Positions 46,066-58,625 of a stretch of 64,000 bases of DNA are shown here, piece by piece. Both the position numbers and the translations under genes were made by a program. Below the pieces are notes generated by a model. That model ran no database searches, was not told the origin of the DNA, and was given only the letters and a program-made list of their open reading frames with translations. The DNA comes from Petunia secreta (Eukaryota > Streptophyta > Magnoliopsida > Solanales > Solanaceae): the NCBI GenBank assembly GCA_029990175.1, contig JARKIP010000064.1, positions 10,062,001-10,126,000 of the forward strand, in the 5' to 3' direction. Each line of letters begins with the position of its first letter. The stretch's first letter is position 1.

Positions 46066-46755
46066 TAGGGTTGTTCATTTTTTGGTTTAAACCGATAAAC
46101 CGAACCGAAAAAGTTAATGGTTTATAAATATTGGGTTACTGGGTTATCGGTTATTTAACGGTTTGCAAAATTTTTTATTGGGTTATCGGTTCGGTTGTTG
46201 GTTTTGTACATTTTCTTATTGGTTAAACCGATAACCCAATAAGGTTTTCAAATTTACTATATTGCGCTTATGTGCATAAAAATAGTATACTTAATTATTA
46301 TTAGTTGGAACTTAGAAACCTCAAACTTTAGTCTTCTTTTACTTGTGTAGCTTTCAAGTCTCCCCATCTATTTCAACCACCGATTTACTATTTCACTCCT
46401 TGCCTCCTTCATTAGTTTATAGAATGATGAAGTATATTTGAATCTATAGTTGGTTGCTTTTTTGAATATGGCGAATGCTATAAGAGGCATTTGAATTCGT
46501 TGTGAAAATAAAGCCGATTTTGTATTGGATGCAATCGTTTAAGAGGTTTTTTTTTTTTTTACACTTGTTAGGCCTAAGTTTCTTAATGGTTAAACCGAAA
46601 ACCGAACCGATAAGAACCTAAAACCGATAACCCGAAAACTGATAACCGATAACTTATTGGTTCGGTTATTGGTTTAGCACTTTTAAAAACCGAAAACCGA
46701 TAGTCCAAACCGATATGGTGCAAAACCGAACCGAACCGACCGATAAACACCCCTA
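46066..46755. mobile_element. Non-autonomous hAT element, 690 bp
   Basis: The ends TAGGGTTGTTCATTTT and, inverted, TAGGGGTGTTTATCGG are flanked by a perfect 8-bp duplication CTATATAG (46058-46065 and 46756-46763). Dense AACCGAACCGATAA-type motifs occupy both subterminal regions, as in hAT elements. There is no coding. Confidence 0.9.
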
Positions 46756-46763
46756 CTATATAG

Positions 46764-47159
46764 TCTTACTTTATTAGTTCCAAAATGAATAAACAGTTAA
46801 TTCCCATCTAAGTATACCAATTGCAATCAAACTTAAATTAGCCACCTTCTTTGTATATTGCTGCGAAAATTAACAAATTTTGCTAGATTCGTAGAGAAAC
46901 CTTTCTGCATCAAAATTCACAATAATTAGCATGGGATAGAACATGCAGCACGTTCTCAAAATTAGTTTATTTTAATTAGTGATTAGACAGTTTTTGTACT
47001 TATGGAAAGTATAATAAACGAAATTTCATTTGAGTATCAATTGGTTGATGACATACACAACATATCACACTAGCTATACACTAGTTGTCTTCTTTTTGCA
47101 AGCTCACAAGTCACAATATAAGATTTATCTCATTGACTCCTAAATCTAAGTTTGTGATA
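46764..47159. other. AT-rich DNA without a recognisable feature
   Basis: No gene, long repeat or transposon end was recognised here. Confidence 0.45.
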
Positions 47160-47167
47160 TCTATCTA

Positions 47168-47198
<31 letters not shown>

Positions 47199-47251
47199 AT
47201 ATCTTTTAATTAAGAACTATAGGCAAGTGATGTGGCATGCCTCTATGGCCA
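47160..47251 (+). repeat. Helitron-type 5' terminus with a (TCTA)n run
   Basis: It starts TC after A, carries a (TCTA)n microsatellite to about 47203, then TAATTAAGAACTATAGGCAAG and GATGTGGCATGCCTCTATGG. The same block recurs at 60079-60162. No matching 3' end was found. Confidence 0.55.
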
Positions 47252-47529
47252 AGGATTACTTATTTTGACCTCTTTTCTCACTTTCATCTATCTCTTGATT
47301 CTCTTAATATAGAAAGCAGCCTATTTGTCATTAGTTAAAAATAAAAAGTCCAAATTCAATGCTGTATCCATGACTCCCACGTTTTTTCCTCTTTAATGTT
47401 CATAATAATAGGAGTAGTAATTTCTTATATGTAATACGTGTGTCGGTTATGACTATTCCCAACCAAAAGAATTTGGCATCAAGACCATTTGCTTTTTCTA
47501 ATAATGTTGTAATAATTACTGCATTAGTA

Positions 47530-47825
47530 TGTTAAGCCTCCTACGACTGCAGCCCAACAGAGCCCAAAGGACACAGGCCCAGTTGGAGTAACTTGATCCG
47601 ACCCAGCTCTATTACATTGTATTTTACTTATATTGTATTTTGTAGAATTAATTCATTTTGGGTATGTAAAAATATAAATAGCTTAGAATATTCTGGAAGA
47701 ACCAATGAAATCATTTCACTTTGTTTTCTCCACCGACTCTCATATCTTCTCTCTTCTCTCTCTGCATTTTCTAGGGTTTCCACCATGGAAACTCTGTGGT
47801 GATTTAGCGTGTGTATCAATTAACA
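47530..47825 (+). repeat. 5' LTR of the young copia element
   Basis: It runs TG to CA with a TATAAATA box at 47673-47680 and a CTCTTCTCTCTCTGC pyrimidine stretch downstream. It is followed at once by the primer site. Confidence 0.95.
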
Positions 47826-47837
47826 TGGTATCAGAGC
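47826..47837 (+). other. Primer binding site (initiator tRNA-Met type)
   Basis: TGGTATCAGAGC begins at the first base after the LTR. A 415-base leader separates it from the gag start. Confidence 0.93.
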
Positions 47838-48252
47838 GGGTATTCGAGTAATCCTCGATCCCCTCTTTCAATCGATAGTACCCTCACAAATTTTGACCGG
47901 AGATTTCATCAGAAAGGAGTCAAACCCTACTAAATCTGGGGTTTTATCATCGGATTCATCGGAATTTTGTTGGATCGGGTTATTCTCACAGCGAATCTAG
48001 TGGTTCAACTGCTGTGACGGTTCACATTCAAGCGAATTTTCAGTTCCTGGGAACGGATCACGGTTCTCTGATAGCTTTTGTGTGGTGTGACGTCGTAGAC
48101 CGGTAACCTCTTTCCGTATATCATCTCTTATATGTGTAGATCTGATCATCATACTGAATTAGGGTTTCTGATCATTATACTGAATTAGGGTTTATTCTAG
48201 TACTTGCTTTAAGCATATTGTATAGAAATTATCGATAGTATATTGATACACT

Positions 48253-50181
48253 ATGTCGGAAAATTCCATTTCTGCTAACTCCGCTGCTCATGACGGTTTT
48301 ACGAATTTCAACATCGATCCTTCTCACGTTTTCTATATCCATCCCTCTGATAGTCCCGGGTTCCATCTGGTATCTCCTCTTTTTGATGGACATGGATTTG
48401 TGGCTTGGCGTAAGAGCATGATAGTAGCTCTTTTAGCCAAGAACAAACTAGGGATGGTGACGGGGAGAGACTCTCAACCTGATGTAAATTCCCCTTTTTA
48501 TCCATTCTGGGAGAGATGCAACAACATGATTATTGCTTGGCTCACTAATTCCCTCACTAGAGACATAGCTTCTAGTGTTTTAGGATATAACACTACTAGT
48601 GAAATCTGGACAAACCTTAACGAGAGGTTTGGCCAATCCAATGGGTCTAAATATATCCAACTCCAACGTGAAGTAAGCTTCACATCTCAGGGTAGTGCTG
48701 ACATAGCAACTTATTTCACCAAGTTGAAGAGCTTATGGGATGAATTACAAGTTGCCTATGTTGGACCCACATGTTCTTGTGGGGCTCTACCAAAATTCTT
48801 GGAGGAACAGAAGCTCTTCCAATTCCTAGGTGGGCTTAATGATTCCTATTCCACAGTCAAAAGCAATATCCTCATGATGCCCAACCTTCCCTCTGTGGGC
48901 AAAGCTTATTCCATGCTTCAGCATGATGAGAAGCAGAGAGAATCTTCCCTTGCACCCAGTTTCTCTAGTTCTCCTGCTTCTTTTGTAGCTTCTGGGAATC
49001 AGAGGTATTCCAATGCTAAGCCCACACCTGCATACTCTGGAAATTTCTCTTCTGGTCATTCTGGATCACATGGGAATTCATCCTATGGGAATTATAGACC
49101 ACCCCCTGGATCTTATGGTGGCAACAGATTCCCTCCTTCTCAGTCTGCTAATACAAGGCCTCCCAACAATCAAAGGCCTTACCAGCAGAAGGTACAATTT
49201 GACACCAGGAAACCATTGCATTGTGACCATTGCAACATGAACAACCATGACATTGATCATTGTTATAGACTGCATGGTTTTCCTGCTGATTTCAAGTTCA
49301 CAAAAGGGAAGAAGCATGCCTCTTCTGTCCAGACTGAGCCTGCTCCTTCTTCCCCTCATCCAAGTGATATTGCTTCTCCTGGAATCAGCCAAGAACAATA
49401 TCAACATCTGATCTCTCTCTTCCATCAAGCCAAAGTCTCTACTCCATCAGCTGACAATATGCACACTGAGGATACCTCTGCCTATGCTAACTTTGCAGGT
49501 GTGTACCAGGTTCCTGATTCTTCTTGGGTAATCCCTCATGTATGTGCATATTCTCAGTTAGGCCATGAGCCTTGGATATTAGACTCAGGAGCCACTAACC
49601 ATATGACACCACACAAGCACCTCCTACATAATCTTCACCCTTTGACCACTCCCTTACTTATTACACTTCCCAATGGTTATAAAGTCAAGGTATTATCTAC
49701 TGGATCCTTACAACTCAGACATGATCTCACCTTACACAAAGTCCTTCTGGTTCTTTCTTTCCAATTTAATTTGATCTCTATTCATCAGTTACTTGCTCAA
49801 TTGAATTGTTCACCTGTTTTTACCAATTCCTCTTGCTCTCTACAGGGCCCTTCTCTGAAGAGGCCATTGGAAATTGGTAAAGCTGCAAATGGACTTTATC
49901 TCCTCCTCCCTGAAGCTGGTGTAGTTTCAGATCCTGTCTCTATTAATTCTCAGCCTGTTAATAGTTCTAATAATGATACTTGCTTAGTTTCTCATTCAGT
50001 TTTACCATCTCACATTATGAATTGTAATCCAGCATCTGACAATAATACAAATGACTTGTTTTGGCATCAAAGGTTTGGTCACATGCCTTTTCACAAACTG
50101 AAATCTGTCCCTTCTTTGTCTGATAAGATATCTTCCAAACAGACATTTGTATGCACTATCTGTCCTATGGCTAGACAATAG
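48253..50181 (+). CDS. copia gag, protease and pre-integrase, ends at TAG
   Basis: The ATG at 48253 opens MSENSISANSAAHDGF. Gag (residues about 30-240) has LVSPLFDGHGFVAWRKSM, IWTNLNERFGQSNGSKYIQL and TYFTKLKSLWDEL, the UBN2-type core. A zinc-binding CDHCNMNNHDIDHC follows at about 325-338. Protease is near residue 438 with WILDSGATNHMTP, catalytic Asp-Ser-Gly present. GAG-pre-integrase (LFWHQRFGHMPFHKL, VCTICPMARQ) follows. The TAG at 50179-50181 truncates the polyprotein at the start of the integrase core. Gag and protease could still be made. Confidence 0.9.
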   Translation: MSENSISANSAAHDGFTNFNIDPSHVFYIHPSDSPGFHLVSPLFDGHGFVAWRKSMIVALLAKNKLGMVTGRDSQPDVNSPFYPFWERCNNMIIAWLTNSLTRDIASSVLGYNTTSEIWTNLNERFGQSNGSKYIQLQREVSFTSQGSADIATYFTKLKSLWDELQVAYVGPTCSCGALPKFLEEQKLFQFLGGLNDSYSTVKSNILMMPNLPSVGKAYSMLQHDEKQRESSLAPSFSSSPASFVASGNQRYSNAKPTPAYSGNFSSGHSGSHGNSSYGNYRPPPGSYGGNRFPPSQSANTRPPNNQRPYQQKVQFDTRKPLHCDHCNMNNHDIDHCYRLHGFPADFKFTKGKKHASSVQTEPAPSSPHPSDIASPGISQEQYQHLISLFHQAKVSTPSADNMHTEDTSAYANFAGVYQVPDSSWVIPHVCAYSQLGHEPWILDSGATNHMTPHKHLLHNLHPLTTPLLITLPNGYKVKVLSTGSLQLRHDLTLHKVLLVLSFQFNLISIHQLLAQLNCSPVFTNSSCSLQGPSLKRPLEIGKAANGLYLLLPEAGVVSDPVSINSQPVNSSNNDTCLVSHSVLPSHIMNCNPASDNNTNDLFWHQRFGHMPFHKLKSVPSLSDKISSKQTFVCTICPMARQ

Positions 50182-51119
50182 AGACTCCCCTTTCTTCCCA
50201 GCTCTATACATTTCTGCCATCCTTTCCAACTTGTCCACATTGATGTATGGGGCCCTTATAACACTCCCACTACAATGGCTTTAGGTATTTTTTGACCCTA
50301 GTGGATGACTACACTAGGGTGACTTGGACTCACCTCCTAGCTTGCAAAGGTAGTTCTTTTGTCCATTCTTAAAGCCTTTGTAGCTATGGTCCAAACTCAC
50401 TTCAACACCACAGTTAAATCCTTTAGGTCTGATAATGCTTATGAATTGGGCTCCAGTTTTGAGGCTCAATCTTTCTTTACCAGTCATGGCATCCTGCATC
50501 AGACCACAATCCCTCATACTCCACAACAAAATGGTGTTGTGGAGAGAAAACACAAGTACCTCCTTGAAACATCCAGAGCTTTTCTCTTCCAATCCAAACT
50601 TCCCACTAAATACTCGGGTGACTATGTCCTCACAGCCACCTACCTCATTAATTGATTCCCCTCCTCTGTTCTTCATAACCTATCACCTTATGAGAAGTTA
50701 CATGGTCATGCCCTTTCCTATGCCCATCTTAGATCATTTAGTTGTCTCTGCTTTGCCACTACACCCAAAATTGGGAGGGACAAGTTCCAATCCAGGACCA
50801 CCCCTTGCATTTTTTTAGGGTATCCTTGTGGGAAGAAAGGGTACAAACTGCTGAACTTGTCCACTCATTCCATTTTCTTCTCCGGAGATGTCAAGTTTTA
50901 TGAATCCATCTTTCCCTATGACTCCAGCCCCACTAACATATTTCCTTACGATACCCCTTTGTTTCCTTATTCTGATTCTCCCTCTGTCTCACCTTCCTTT
51001 ACCCCTGCTCCTATCTCTGCACCTTCCTCTTCCCCATCTCAGCATCCACCTTCTCATTCTCCTCCCCCTACTAGACACTCAACCAGGCCACATCATCCCC
51101 CTTCTTATTTGAATGACTA
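50182..51119 (+). pseudogene. Integrase core of the young copia element (stops and shifts)
   Basis: After the TAG, the core is spread over several frames. The first Asp lies in LVHIDVWGPY near 50240, the second in SFRSDNAYELGS near 50430 and the Glu in PQQNGVVERKHK near 50545. Frame breaks occur near 50285, 50345 and 50660, with a TGA at 50653-50655. A Pro/Ser-rich tail ends at TAG 51117-51119. Catalytic residues themselves appear intact. Confidence 0.87.
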
Positions 51120-51189
51120 GTTTTGCTCCTCAGTCTTTCTTTCTGCCTCATTCCCTGTTAATTCCAAAGTCTCCACTGCTGAATTACAT

Positions 51190-52818
51190 TTGCATGAGCC
51201 TCAGTTTTACCAACAGGCCGCTTCCAATCCTGCTTGGCAAGAGGCTATGCTAAAGGAATTTCAGGCTTTAGAGGCAAACCAGACCTGGGAGATTGTTCCC
51301 CTTCCACCTCATAAGAAGGCTATCTCCTACAAATGGGTTTGTAAGATCAAACAGAGGTCTGATAGTTCTATTGAAAGGTACAAGGCCAGATTAGTCATCA
51401 GAGGTGACACCCAAAAGGCTGGTATTGACTACACTGAGACTTTCTCTCCTGTGGTCAAGTTCACCACCATCAAATGTCTTCTTACTCTGGCAGTCAAGAG
51501 GAATTGGACTGTCTTTCAGCTGGATGTTAACAATGCCTTCCTTCATGGTGATCTCCATGAAGAAGTGTACATGAAAGTTCCTCCTGGTCTTGTAGTATCC
51601 TCTCATTCACCTTCCTCTACTCCCCTGGTTTGCAAACTGAATAAGTCCTTATATGGCCTCAGACAGGCTTCCAGGCAATGGTTTTCTAAATTGTCTGAAG
51701 CCTTACTCTCTAGAGGCTACATTTCTAGCAAAAATGACTACTCACTATTTACCAAGCAAGAAGGTGCTTCCCTCACTGTCTTGGCAGTGTATGTAGATGA
51801 TATTCTTCTAGCAGGAGACAACATTCCAGAAATGGAAGCTCTGAAGGCTTTCCTGGATGCTAGATTCAAAATCAAAAACTTGCGGTCCATTCATTATTTT
51901 TTGGGCCTTGAGGTCACTACTCATCCCCAAGGCTATGTTATCAGTCAGCACAAATTCACTTCTGACCTTCTTGCTGAATTCAAGTGCTCCCATTTCACTC
52001 CAGTGAACTCTCCTCTGGATCCTTCTGTCAAGTTGACCACAGATATGGGTGCCCCTTTGTCTGACCATAGTGTGTTCAGGAGGCTTGTGGGCAAGTTGAA
52101 TTTCCTCCAACACACTAGGCCTGATATCTCTTACTCTGTGCAACACCTCAGTCAATTTCTCAATACCCCTCAGGTTCCTCACATGCAGAGTGCCCTCCAT
52201 GTTCTCAGGTATCTATTGTTGGATCCAGGCCAGGGCCTCCTTTTCACTCATTCTTCTGAAATTTCTCTTGTGGCCTTCTCTGATTCTGATTGGGTTGCCT
52301 GCCCCATGTCCAGAAGATCCATCACTGGGTTTTTTATCACTCTTGGTGGTTGCCCTGTTTCATGGAAAAGTAAGAAACAGCCCACCATTTCCTTGTCCTC
52401 AGCTGAAGCTGAATACAGGGCCTTGCGCAAGGCTGTTGCTGAGATTGCTTGGCTAGTTCGTTTACTTGCTGATTTGGGTGTGCATATCACTTCCCCTGTC
52501 CCTCTTCATTGTGATAGCCAAGCTGCTATGAACATTGCCAAAAACCTTGTGTTCCATGAGCGTACTAAGCATATCGAGATTGACTGTCATTATGTACGTG
52601 ATTGCTTATCTTATGGCCTGATCTCTCTGCATTTTGTCCCTAGTTCTGAACAGTTGGCTCACATTTTTACCAAGGCTCTCTCTGGTCCAATTCACCATCA
52701 TCTTCTTGGCAAGCTTGGTGTGCTCTCTCCCTCCAGCTTGGGGGGGGGGGGTGTTAAGCCTCCTACGACTGCAGCCCAACAGAGCCCAAAGGACACAGGC
52801 CCAGTTGGAGTAACTTGA
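51190..52818 (+). CDS. copia reverse transcriptase and RNase H, open frame
   Basis: The frame opens within the linker; MHEPQFYQQAASNPAWQEAM is an internal position, not a true start, since copia makes one polyprotein. RT has SYKWVCKIKQRSD, QLDVNNAFLHGDLHEEVYM, LYGLRQASRQW and the catalytic YVDDILLAGD near residue 204. RNase H runs from AFSDSDWVACPMSRRSITGF through SLSSAEAEYRALRKA, HCDSQAAMNIAKN to HIFTKALSG. The frame runs on through the G12 tract into the 3' LTR, so its last 30 residues are probably not original. All catalytic residues seen are intact. Confidence 0.92.
   Translation: MHEPQFYQQAASNPAWQEAMLKEFQALEANQTWEIVPLPPHKKAISYKWVCKIKQRSDSSIERYKARLVIRGDTQKAGIDYTETFSPVVKFTTIKCLLTLAVKRNWTVFQLDVNNAFLHGDLHEEVYMKVPPGLVVSSHSPSSTPLVCKLNKSLYGLRQASRQWFSKLSEALLSRGYISSKNDYSLFTKQEGASLTVLAVYVDDILLAGDNIPEMEALKAFLDARFKIKNLRSIHYFLGLEVTTHPQGYVISQHKFTSDLLAEFKCSHFTPVNSPLDPSVKLTTDMGAPLSDHSVFRRLVGKLNFLQHTRPDISYSVQHLSQFLNTPQVPHMQSALHVLRYLLLDPGQGLLFTHSSEISLVAFSDSDWVACPMSRRSITGFFITLGGCPVSWKSKKQPTISLSSAEAEYRALRKAVAEIAWLVRLLADLGVHITSPVPLHCDSQAAMNIAKNLVFHERTKHIEIDCHYVRDCLSYGLISLHFVPSSEQLAHIFTKALSGPIHHHLLGKLGVLSPSSLGGGGVKPPTTAAQQSPKDTGPVGVT
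52740..52751 (+). other. Polypurine tract, 12 G
   Basis: The run touches the TG of the 3' LTR and would prime plus-strand synthesis. A pure G run is unusual but purine-rich as needed. Confidence 0.85.
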
Positions 52819-53040
52819 TCCGACCCAGCTCTATTACATTGTATTTTACTTGTATTGTATTTTGTAGAATTAATTCATTTTGGGTATGTAAAAATATAAA
52901 TAGCTGAGAATATTCTGGAAGAACCAATGAAATCATTTCACTTTGTTTTCTCCACCGACTCTCATATCTTCTCTCTCTGCATTTTCTAGGGTTTCCACCA
53001 TGGAAACTCTGTGGTGATTTAGCGTGTGTATCAATTAACA
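52752..53040 (+). repeat. 3' LTR of the young copia element
   Basis: It is 289 bp, pairs with 47530-47825, and has a TATA box at 52895-52902. It lacks one CTCTCTT unit of the 5' LTR. Confidence 0.95.
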
Positions 53041-53045
53041 TAGTA

Positions 53046-54612
53046 TTGTAATTAAAACTCTTCCACTATTCACAATATTGGATATATAAATAAAGGTGGA
53101 AACTCATGCATCCAACAAGCAGCATGATGCAATAGTATGGTAAATCTCACAGGTACCACAATGAGATGCAGATCCAGAAAGACTTACACAGCTATCCTTC
53201 CTTAACGTACATCATAAACGGATGGAAATATCTGTGGGGAAAATGGAGGAAACTATCTATGATGCTATTTTTGTGTCAACGTAAATCTTGATTTCCATGA
53301 CTGATATCTCCTTTTATTTACCTCTACACTACTGTTAGATTAATGGGCTTTTCGTGTCTTCTTTTTATGTTTTTATTTTATGTTTTCCTCCTTAATTCCC
53401 ATCAACAATTATGTTGCTTTTGTTTTTTTTATGGTGTATATATTTCCGGTTGTAGATAGTTACTTATATCATCTATACTAAACTTGCAGCTTTGCCTTGA
53501 GAGCATACAAGCTTATGCGTGAATTTCGAGATCAAATAGCATTCAGAAATGTCTCTTTGGTAACTTTGCTGCATGACTATCTCGAGGCATTCACTTAGGT
53601 TGTCTCCTCTACATTTTCTTTAAGTATTTAATTAAATTATTTTTTTGTAAGTAATGACTAGGAAAAAAACAAGAGTATAAATTCCCACGTATAATTACCA
53701 CTTGTATAATACAGTCACTTATTTCATTAGTAGGACTTTATTTTTTATATTAAAATTATGATATCAATTATTCCAAAGTACGTCCATCAAAATGTATAGA
53801 AAACATTTGTTCATTTCCTCTGATCCTATTAAATCAATATAGTCTTTTCATCTTATATTCTCTTAATTCCATGACTAAAATTCTTTTTTAAAGGCTTCAT
53901 CATCACTTCTTTCGAATGACTGCAACATTCATTATGGATGAATATGGTATTTATTTGGAGTTCAATGCATAATAAATGTGATATTTCTTAACAATGTAAA
54001 TGATCAACAATTATACTGTAGACAAAAATGAATAGTCATCTGATGCTATATATAGCCTTTCGGTGTAAGCAACTATCATAAACTCATTGCTTGCAACTTT
54101 ACTAATTAAGGCACATAGGAGCTATCCAAATCCACTCTTATTTTTTTACATTTTCCTTCTCTAATTTTGTAAGGAGCAGCGAGGGGAAGATAACAGTGAA
54201 GAACATTTGTTGAAATTGTTTATATAAAGTGCATCCATATTTCTTATAACTTTGGGCGGACGGTTTATGACATTACATTTATTATAGTGTATGTGTTTTT
54301 TCCCTTTTGTAAAGAAGTCTCCACATTTGTTTCTCCTTCAATTCTATCCTCATTGAATTTGTAGTATTTTGTTGTTTCATTTTTATTTTAATAATTTCAA
54401 TTAATGTGATTCCAGCGGCGCACTAAAGAAAAGAACATTTACGTGGAAGAGGAATACTGAATAAAAACACCCTTCAATTTTATATTCATTGAGGTTTCCA
54501 TTAAATAATTATGCAATAAAAAGGATTACCGAACAGTTACAAATACTCTTTAATTTCCTCTCACGTCAAACCACGTCTGTTTATAACCCTTCATAATCAC
54601 CATTAAAAAATA
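53046..54612. other. AT-rich DNA, no gene recognised
   Basis: It continues the sequence left of 47525. Short frames only. A segment at 53480-53600 looks slightly less AT-rich, but no product can be named. Confidence 0.45.
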
Positions 54613-54862
54613 TCTATATATATATAAAAGCAAAGAACGCTTAGGACAAAATTTAGGATAAGACATTAGGACAATATTTGTAATGACATTAATCCAAATC
54701 CAAATCCAAATTTTAAATATAAAGATAAGTTTTTTTTTTAAATTCAATAAAAAGATAAACCTACTACCTTATCTTAACTAATAATTTTAAATTTTGAATA
54801 AAGAGATAGTAAATCTTTTTGGAAAGATAGAACCAACTTATTTTTTATTTTATTTTTTATAA

Positions 54863-54965
<103 letters not shown>

Positions 54966-57900
54966 AAAAGGAAAGAACGGTTAGAACAAAATCTTAATAC
55001 AGTAGGACAACATTTGTAATGACATGTGATTAATTTCAAATTTAAAGATAAGCATTTTTTTAAAAAAAAAAATTGAATGGAAAAGATTACTTTTTGAAAT
55101 ACAGTAACTAATTATAGCAAATTAAGAGATAAAGATCTATATTCAAGTTTTAGCTTATCAAATTACTCTTCTATGATCAGTAAAATTTAACAAGATTTAG
55201 GGATAGACTAAAACAAGAATATTCATCTTTAATCCAATTCCACATCTCAAATAAATAAGATTACTTTGATTTGAATCGATAGATAAAAAAATTTGAATTT
55301 AATAGAAAGATAAACATATTTTGAAGGAGATATACAACATTCAAGGATAAGTTTGTTGAATTGATTTGTGGGAGTGACTATCTGGTCTAAAGATACGCAT
55401 CTTTAACGAAGCAAATTTGCTTTGAGTCCTATTTTTATGTGGGTTTTGATATCTTGGAAGTAAACTTGTCGTACATATAATGATTTGAAGAAATACTATT
55501 TTTTTACCTACGGTAAATTATTTATTTATTTGAAGAAAATAAATTCAAAATGGTAAAAGAAATGAAAGGGATCGAAGGATAAAAATCAAATTTCAAATTT
55601 TATTATATCAATCCATCTATATCTATTTAAAAAAACGCCACATTTCGTCACCAAAGTAATTTGAGCAATCAACAAGAGTCAAGTAACTGAGCAAGGACCT
55701 ATATTAAGTTGGTAAGACTAGGAGTCTATAGGTTGAAAAGAGCAACAGATAAGTTCCAACGAACAAGCTGGAAAATATAATCATAATTCATGCAATAAAG
55801 TTGTTGTCAGATAAGAACTTTTTATAGCTACATCAAAAAATCCCTCCAACTAAGATTAAATCTTTGAAACTTGAAAAGATAACGCTTTTCAAATTTGAAT
55901 TGAAAGATAAAAAAATTTAAATCAAAAGATGATAAACCTTGAAATTTTGAATTGACTGATAATAAAGTTTATTTTAAATTTAAAGTTACTTTTTTATCTC
56001 CCTCCTCTTTTATTTCTATTTAAACACCCAAACATATTGTGGCAATCAAACATCCACAAAGCTCATTGTTTTCATTACATTATTTCAAGAAAGTATATGA
56101 GTTGTGCTCCTTATTATTCTTCTTTCATCTTTATTTTACGTTCGACCTCTTTCTTTTGATTTATATTACATGTTTATATGATTGTAAAATTTTGTTTAAT
56201 ATTAATTGGAGTATATTGTTATCTGTTAGTGTGCAGATATACTACCATTTTGAAATTACAGTCATTGGATGCCATCACTTTTACAATGTTTAGGTTGCGT
56301 GCTCTCTTGGGGGAAAGGTATAATTGTGGAGTACATATTTCTTGATGTAATTTTATATTTGTCCCAGGTATATATCGATGGTCTACTTGCTAACAAGCTG
56401 ATCATGAGTTGTCAACATAAGACATAGAAAGTTAAATACTTTTTTACTATTTCTGTTGTCTTTTAAAGTGCAGAATCAAATGCCAAACAATCATTGTTAC
56501 CAATGTTTCTAGCTGAAGCTTGGACTGCGTGGTAAGAATATATATGTTTCCGAAGTAAGTATTGAATAACTTACATTTATATGTTATGTCTTCTAGAGTA
56601 TGTTGTGGGATAAATTTATAATTTCAAAATTCTTGCTGGTATACTATATATAGAAATCTAGCGAAATCTATAAAGCAAGCGAGTACTCCATTAATTATTA
56701 TTCCAATATGTTTACATCTCTAATTCTCTAGAGTTAATGCTTCATCTTATTTCCAGAATATTATATTGTTTATAGTTTTCTTTTGCTTCTTCTTTTTGTG
56801 CAGTAATAGGACTGAAAAAGGACCGTTGGTTGCTAATTTATTATTTATCACGGCTCTTCTCATGATTTATATCAACAATCTCATGCTATAATGACTTAAG
56901 ACATAATGAAGTATATTTCTCACTTTTAACTTCTTGATGCTTTTCTGGATGCTCGATTTCTTATTAGTACTTGGAGAACATGTTTTTATTAATCTCACTA
57001 AGTTGTAAATCTTTTGATAGTACAAGAAACCAAAAAGTTAAACAAAGTAAAGCGTGAATATCGCTTAAAAAATTTACCTAAATTCTCTTGGTAGATCTAC
57101 TTAGTGTAATCAATAATGTATAGACTCCCAGCTCGATCTAATGGGCAACTTTACTTTATTTGAAAACTGAATCTTTTAATCTGCTAAATTGGAGATAGAT
57201 ATCTATTCAAAATAAACCTAGAATTGATTTGGTAAATATTACATAAAGATAGAAACCTATCCAAATGAACTCTAGGATGTATGTAAAAAATTGATGGATC
57301 AATGGGAAATATAGAATAATATTATAAAAGGGGTTTCAAAATTAAAACATTTCAGAATGTTTATTAAATTAATTCCATAAAAGAAAGTTATTTGAGTCTC
57401 TTGATATATACCGGGGCAAAAGAAAATTTTCATTACAAAAAAGGTTTAATTTTTCATTACGAGTTTGATATAGTCCTTATATTTTTTATTGAACGATGTT
57501 TTTCTAATGAAGAAGTAAGCAGTATCTTATAGAATCTGTTAAAGAAGATATAAAAGATAATGCAACCAGTATATATGCTTTGATTAGTTTTAAAATATAA
57601 TGAAGTGAATAAATAATAACAAAAATTTTTATAGATAAATTTAATAAATGAATTAAATTTGAATATGTAGAACCTTAGAGTTAAATAAATTAAATCCATG
57701 AGTAAAAACTACTATTTATCATATATTAAATAAATTAAAAAGGAGCAATGGGTAGGAGATATATTTGCCAAGTGATTGCTAAGTGAAAGTCAATGGCAAT
57801 GTGTTTGTGCTCAGTTACAATGGATTGTGTAGAAACATTTAGCAAGGAACAAAAGGAAACAAAAAAAATTAATGAAAAAAATATAGAAGAATAAGGCTTA

Positions 57901-58625
57901 TTTGAACATAAGACAAGAAAGTCGTTTTGAATTATGATGCGCGGAATCATACTAAGTATAATACCATGCAACTGATATCTGAATTGATAAATTCAAAAAC
58001 AAAATTAAAAGTACTGGCTATTGAAAGAATTAGAAGCAACAATCAAGAATTACAATAAAAATCATCACATAGGAAGCTTAATATAGGTCAAACTTTTTTC
58101 AGTTGAATTAAGTGAATATTTAAACGCAATAACATAAGAGTACTATTTAATATTGTGAATTAGCCATTAGTATAGTGTAATGTACAATGTTGAATGTTGG
58201 TCAGTAGAAAATTTAGATTTGAGTTATTGCTAATGTTTTATCAAAAAATATAGTAAAAGAAACAAGATAAAAATTCCAGTATCGATGTGATGACATATAT
58301 ACTTCAAATGTTATATTTTGACAACGCTAATAGGCAGTGCAATAAGATTGATAAGTTTGATTGTTTTTTCATTGTGTATCTATTTAATGTATAGATTTCA
58401 TTTGGGAACTTCAAATACGTTTAATAACAATTTCGTAAAATTTACTCTATTAGTTATTACGTACAAAATTTGGTAACTTTGATACACAAATTCTAGGGAT
58501 TGTTTGAAGAAACAATTAGCTATAATTATTTTTATAGAATAAAGAGTAAGGAACATATAAAGGAATCATAATACTACTTCGTCATTCAGTAACTGCCTCG
58601 GCCAGTCACCATTTATAAATTGTAA

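Larger units (their letters stand above)
47530..53040 (+). mobile_element. Young Ty1/copia retrotransposon, 5.5 kb
   Basis: LTRs of 296 and 289 bp start TGTTAAGCC and end CAATTAACA, with a perfect duplication TAGTA at 47525-47529 and 53041-53045. By eye the LTRs differ by two substitutions and one 7-bp indel. The initiator tRNA-Met primer site and a G12 polypurine tract are present. Gag-protease and RT-RNase H frames are long and clean, but integrase is broken, so the copy is not autonomous. Confidence 0.96.

Noticed and set aside
47826..47837. TGGTATCAGAGC as part of a tRNA gene
   Set aside because: It is only a primer-site complement next to an LTR; no tRNA cloverleaf surrounds it.
56039..57971. 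Three 78-84 codon frames in the inner Helitron as possible captured genes
   Set aside because: They are Phe/Ile/Tyr-rich frames expected by chance in AT-rich DNA; no motifs or splice structure support them.
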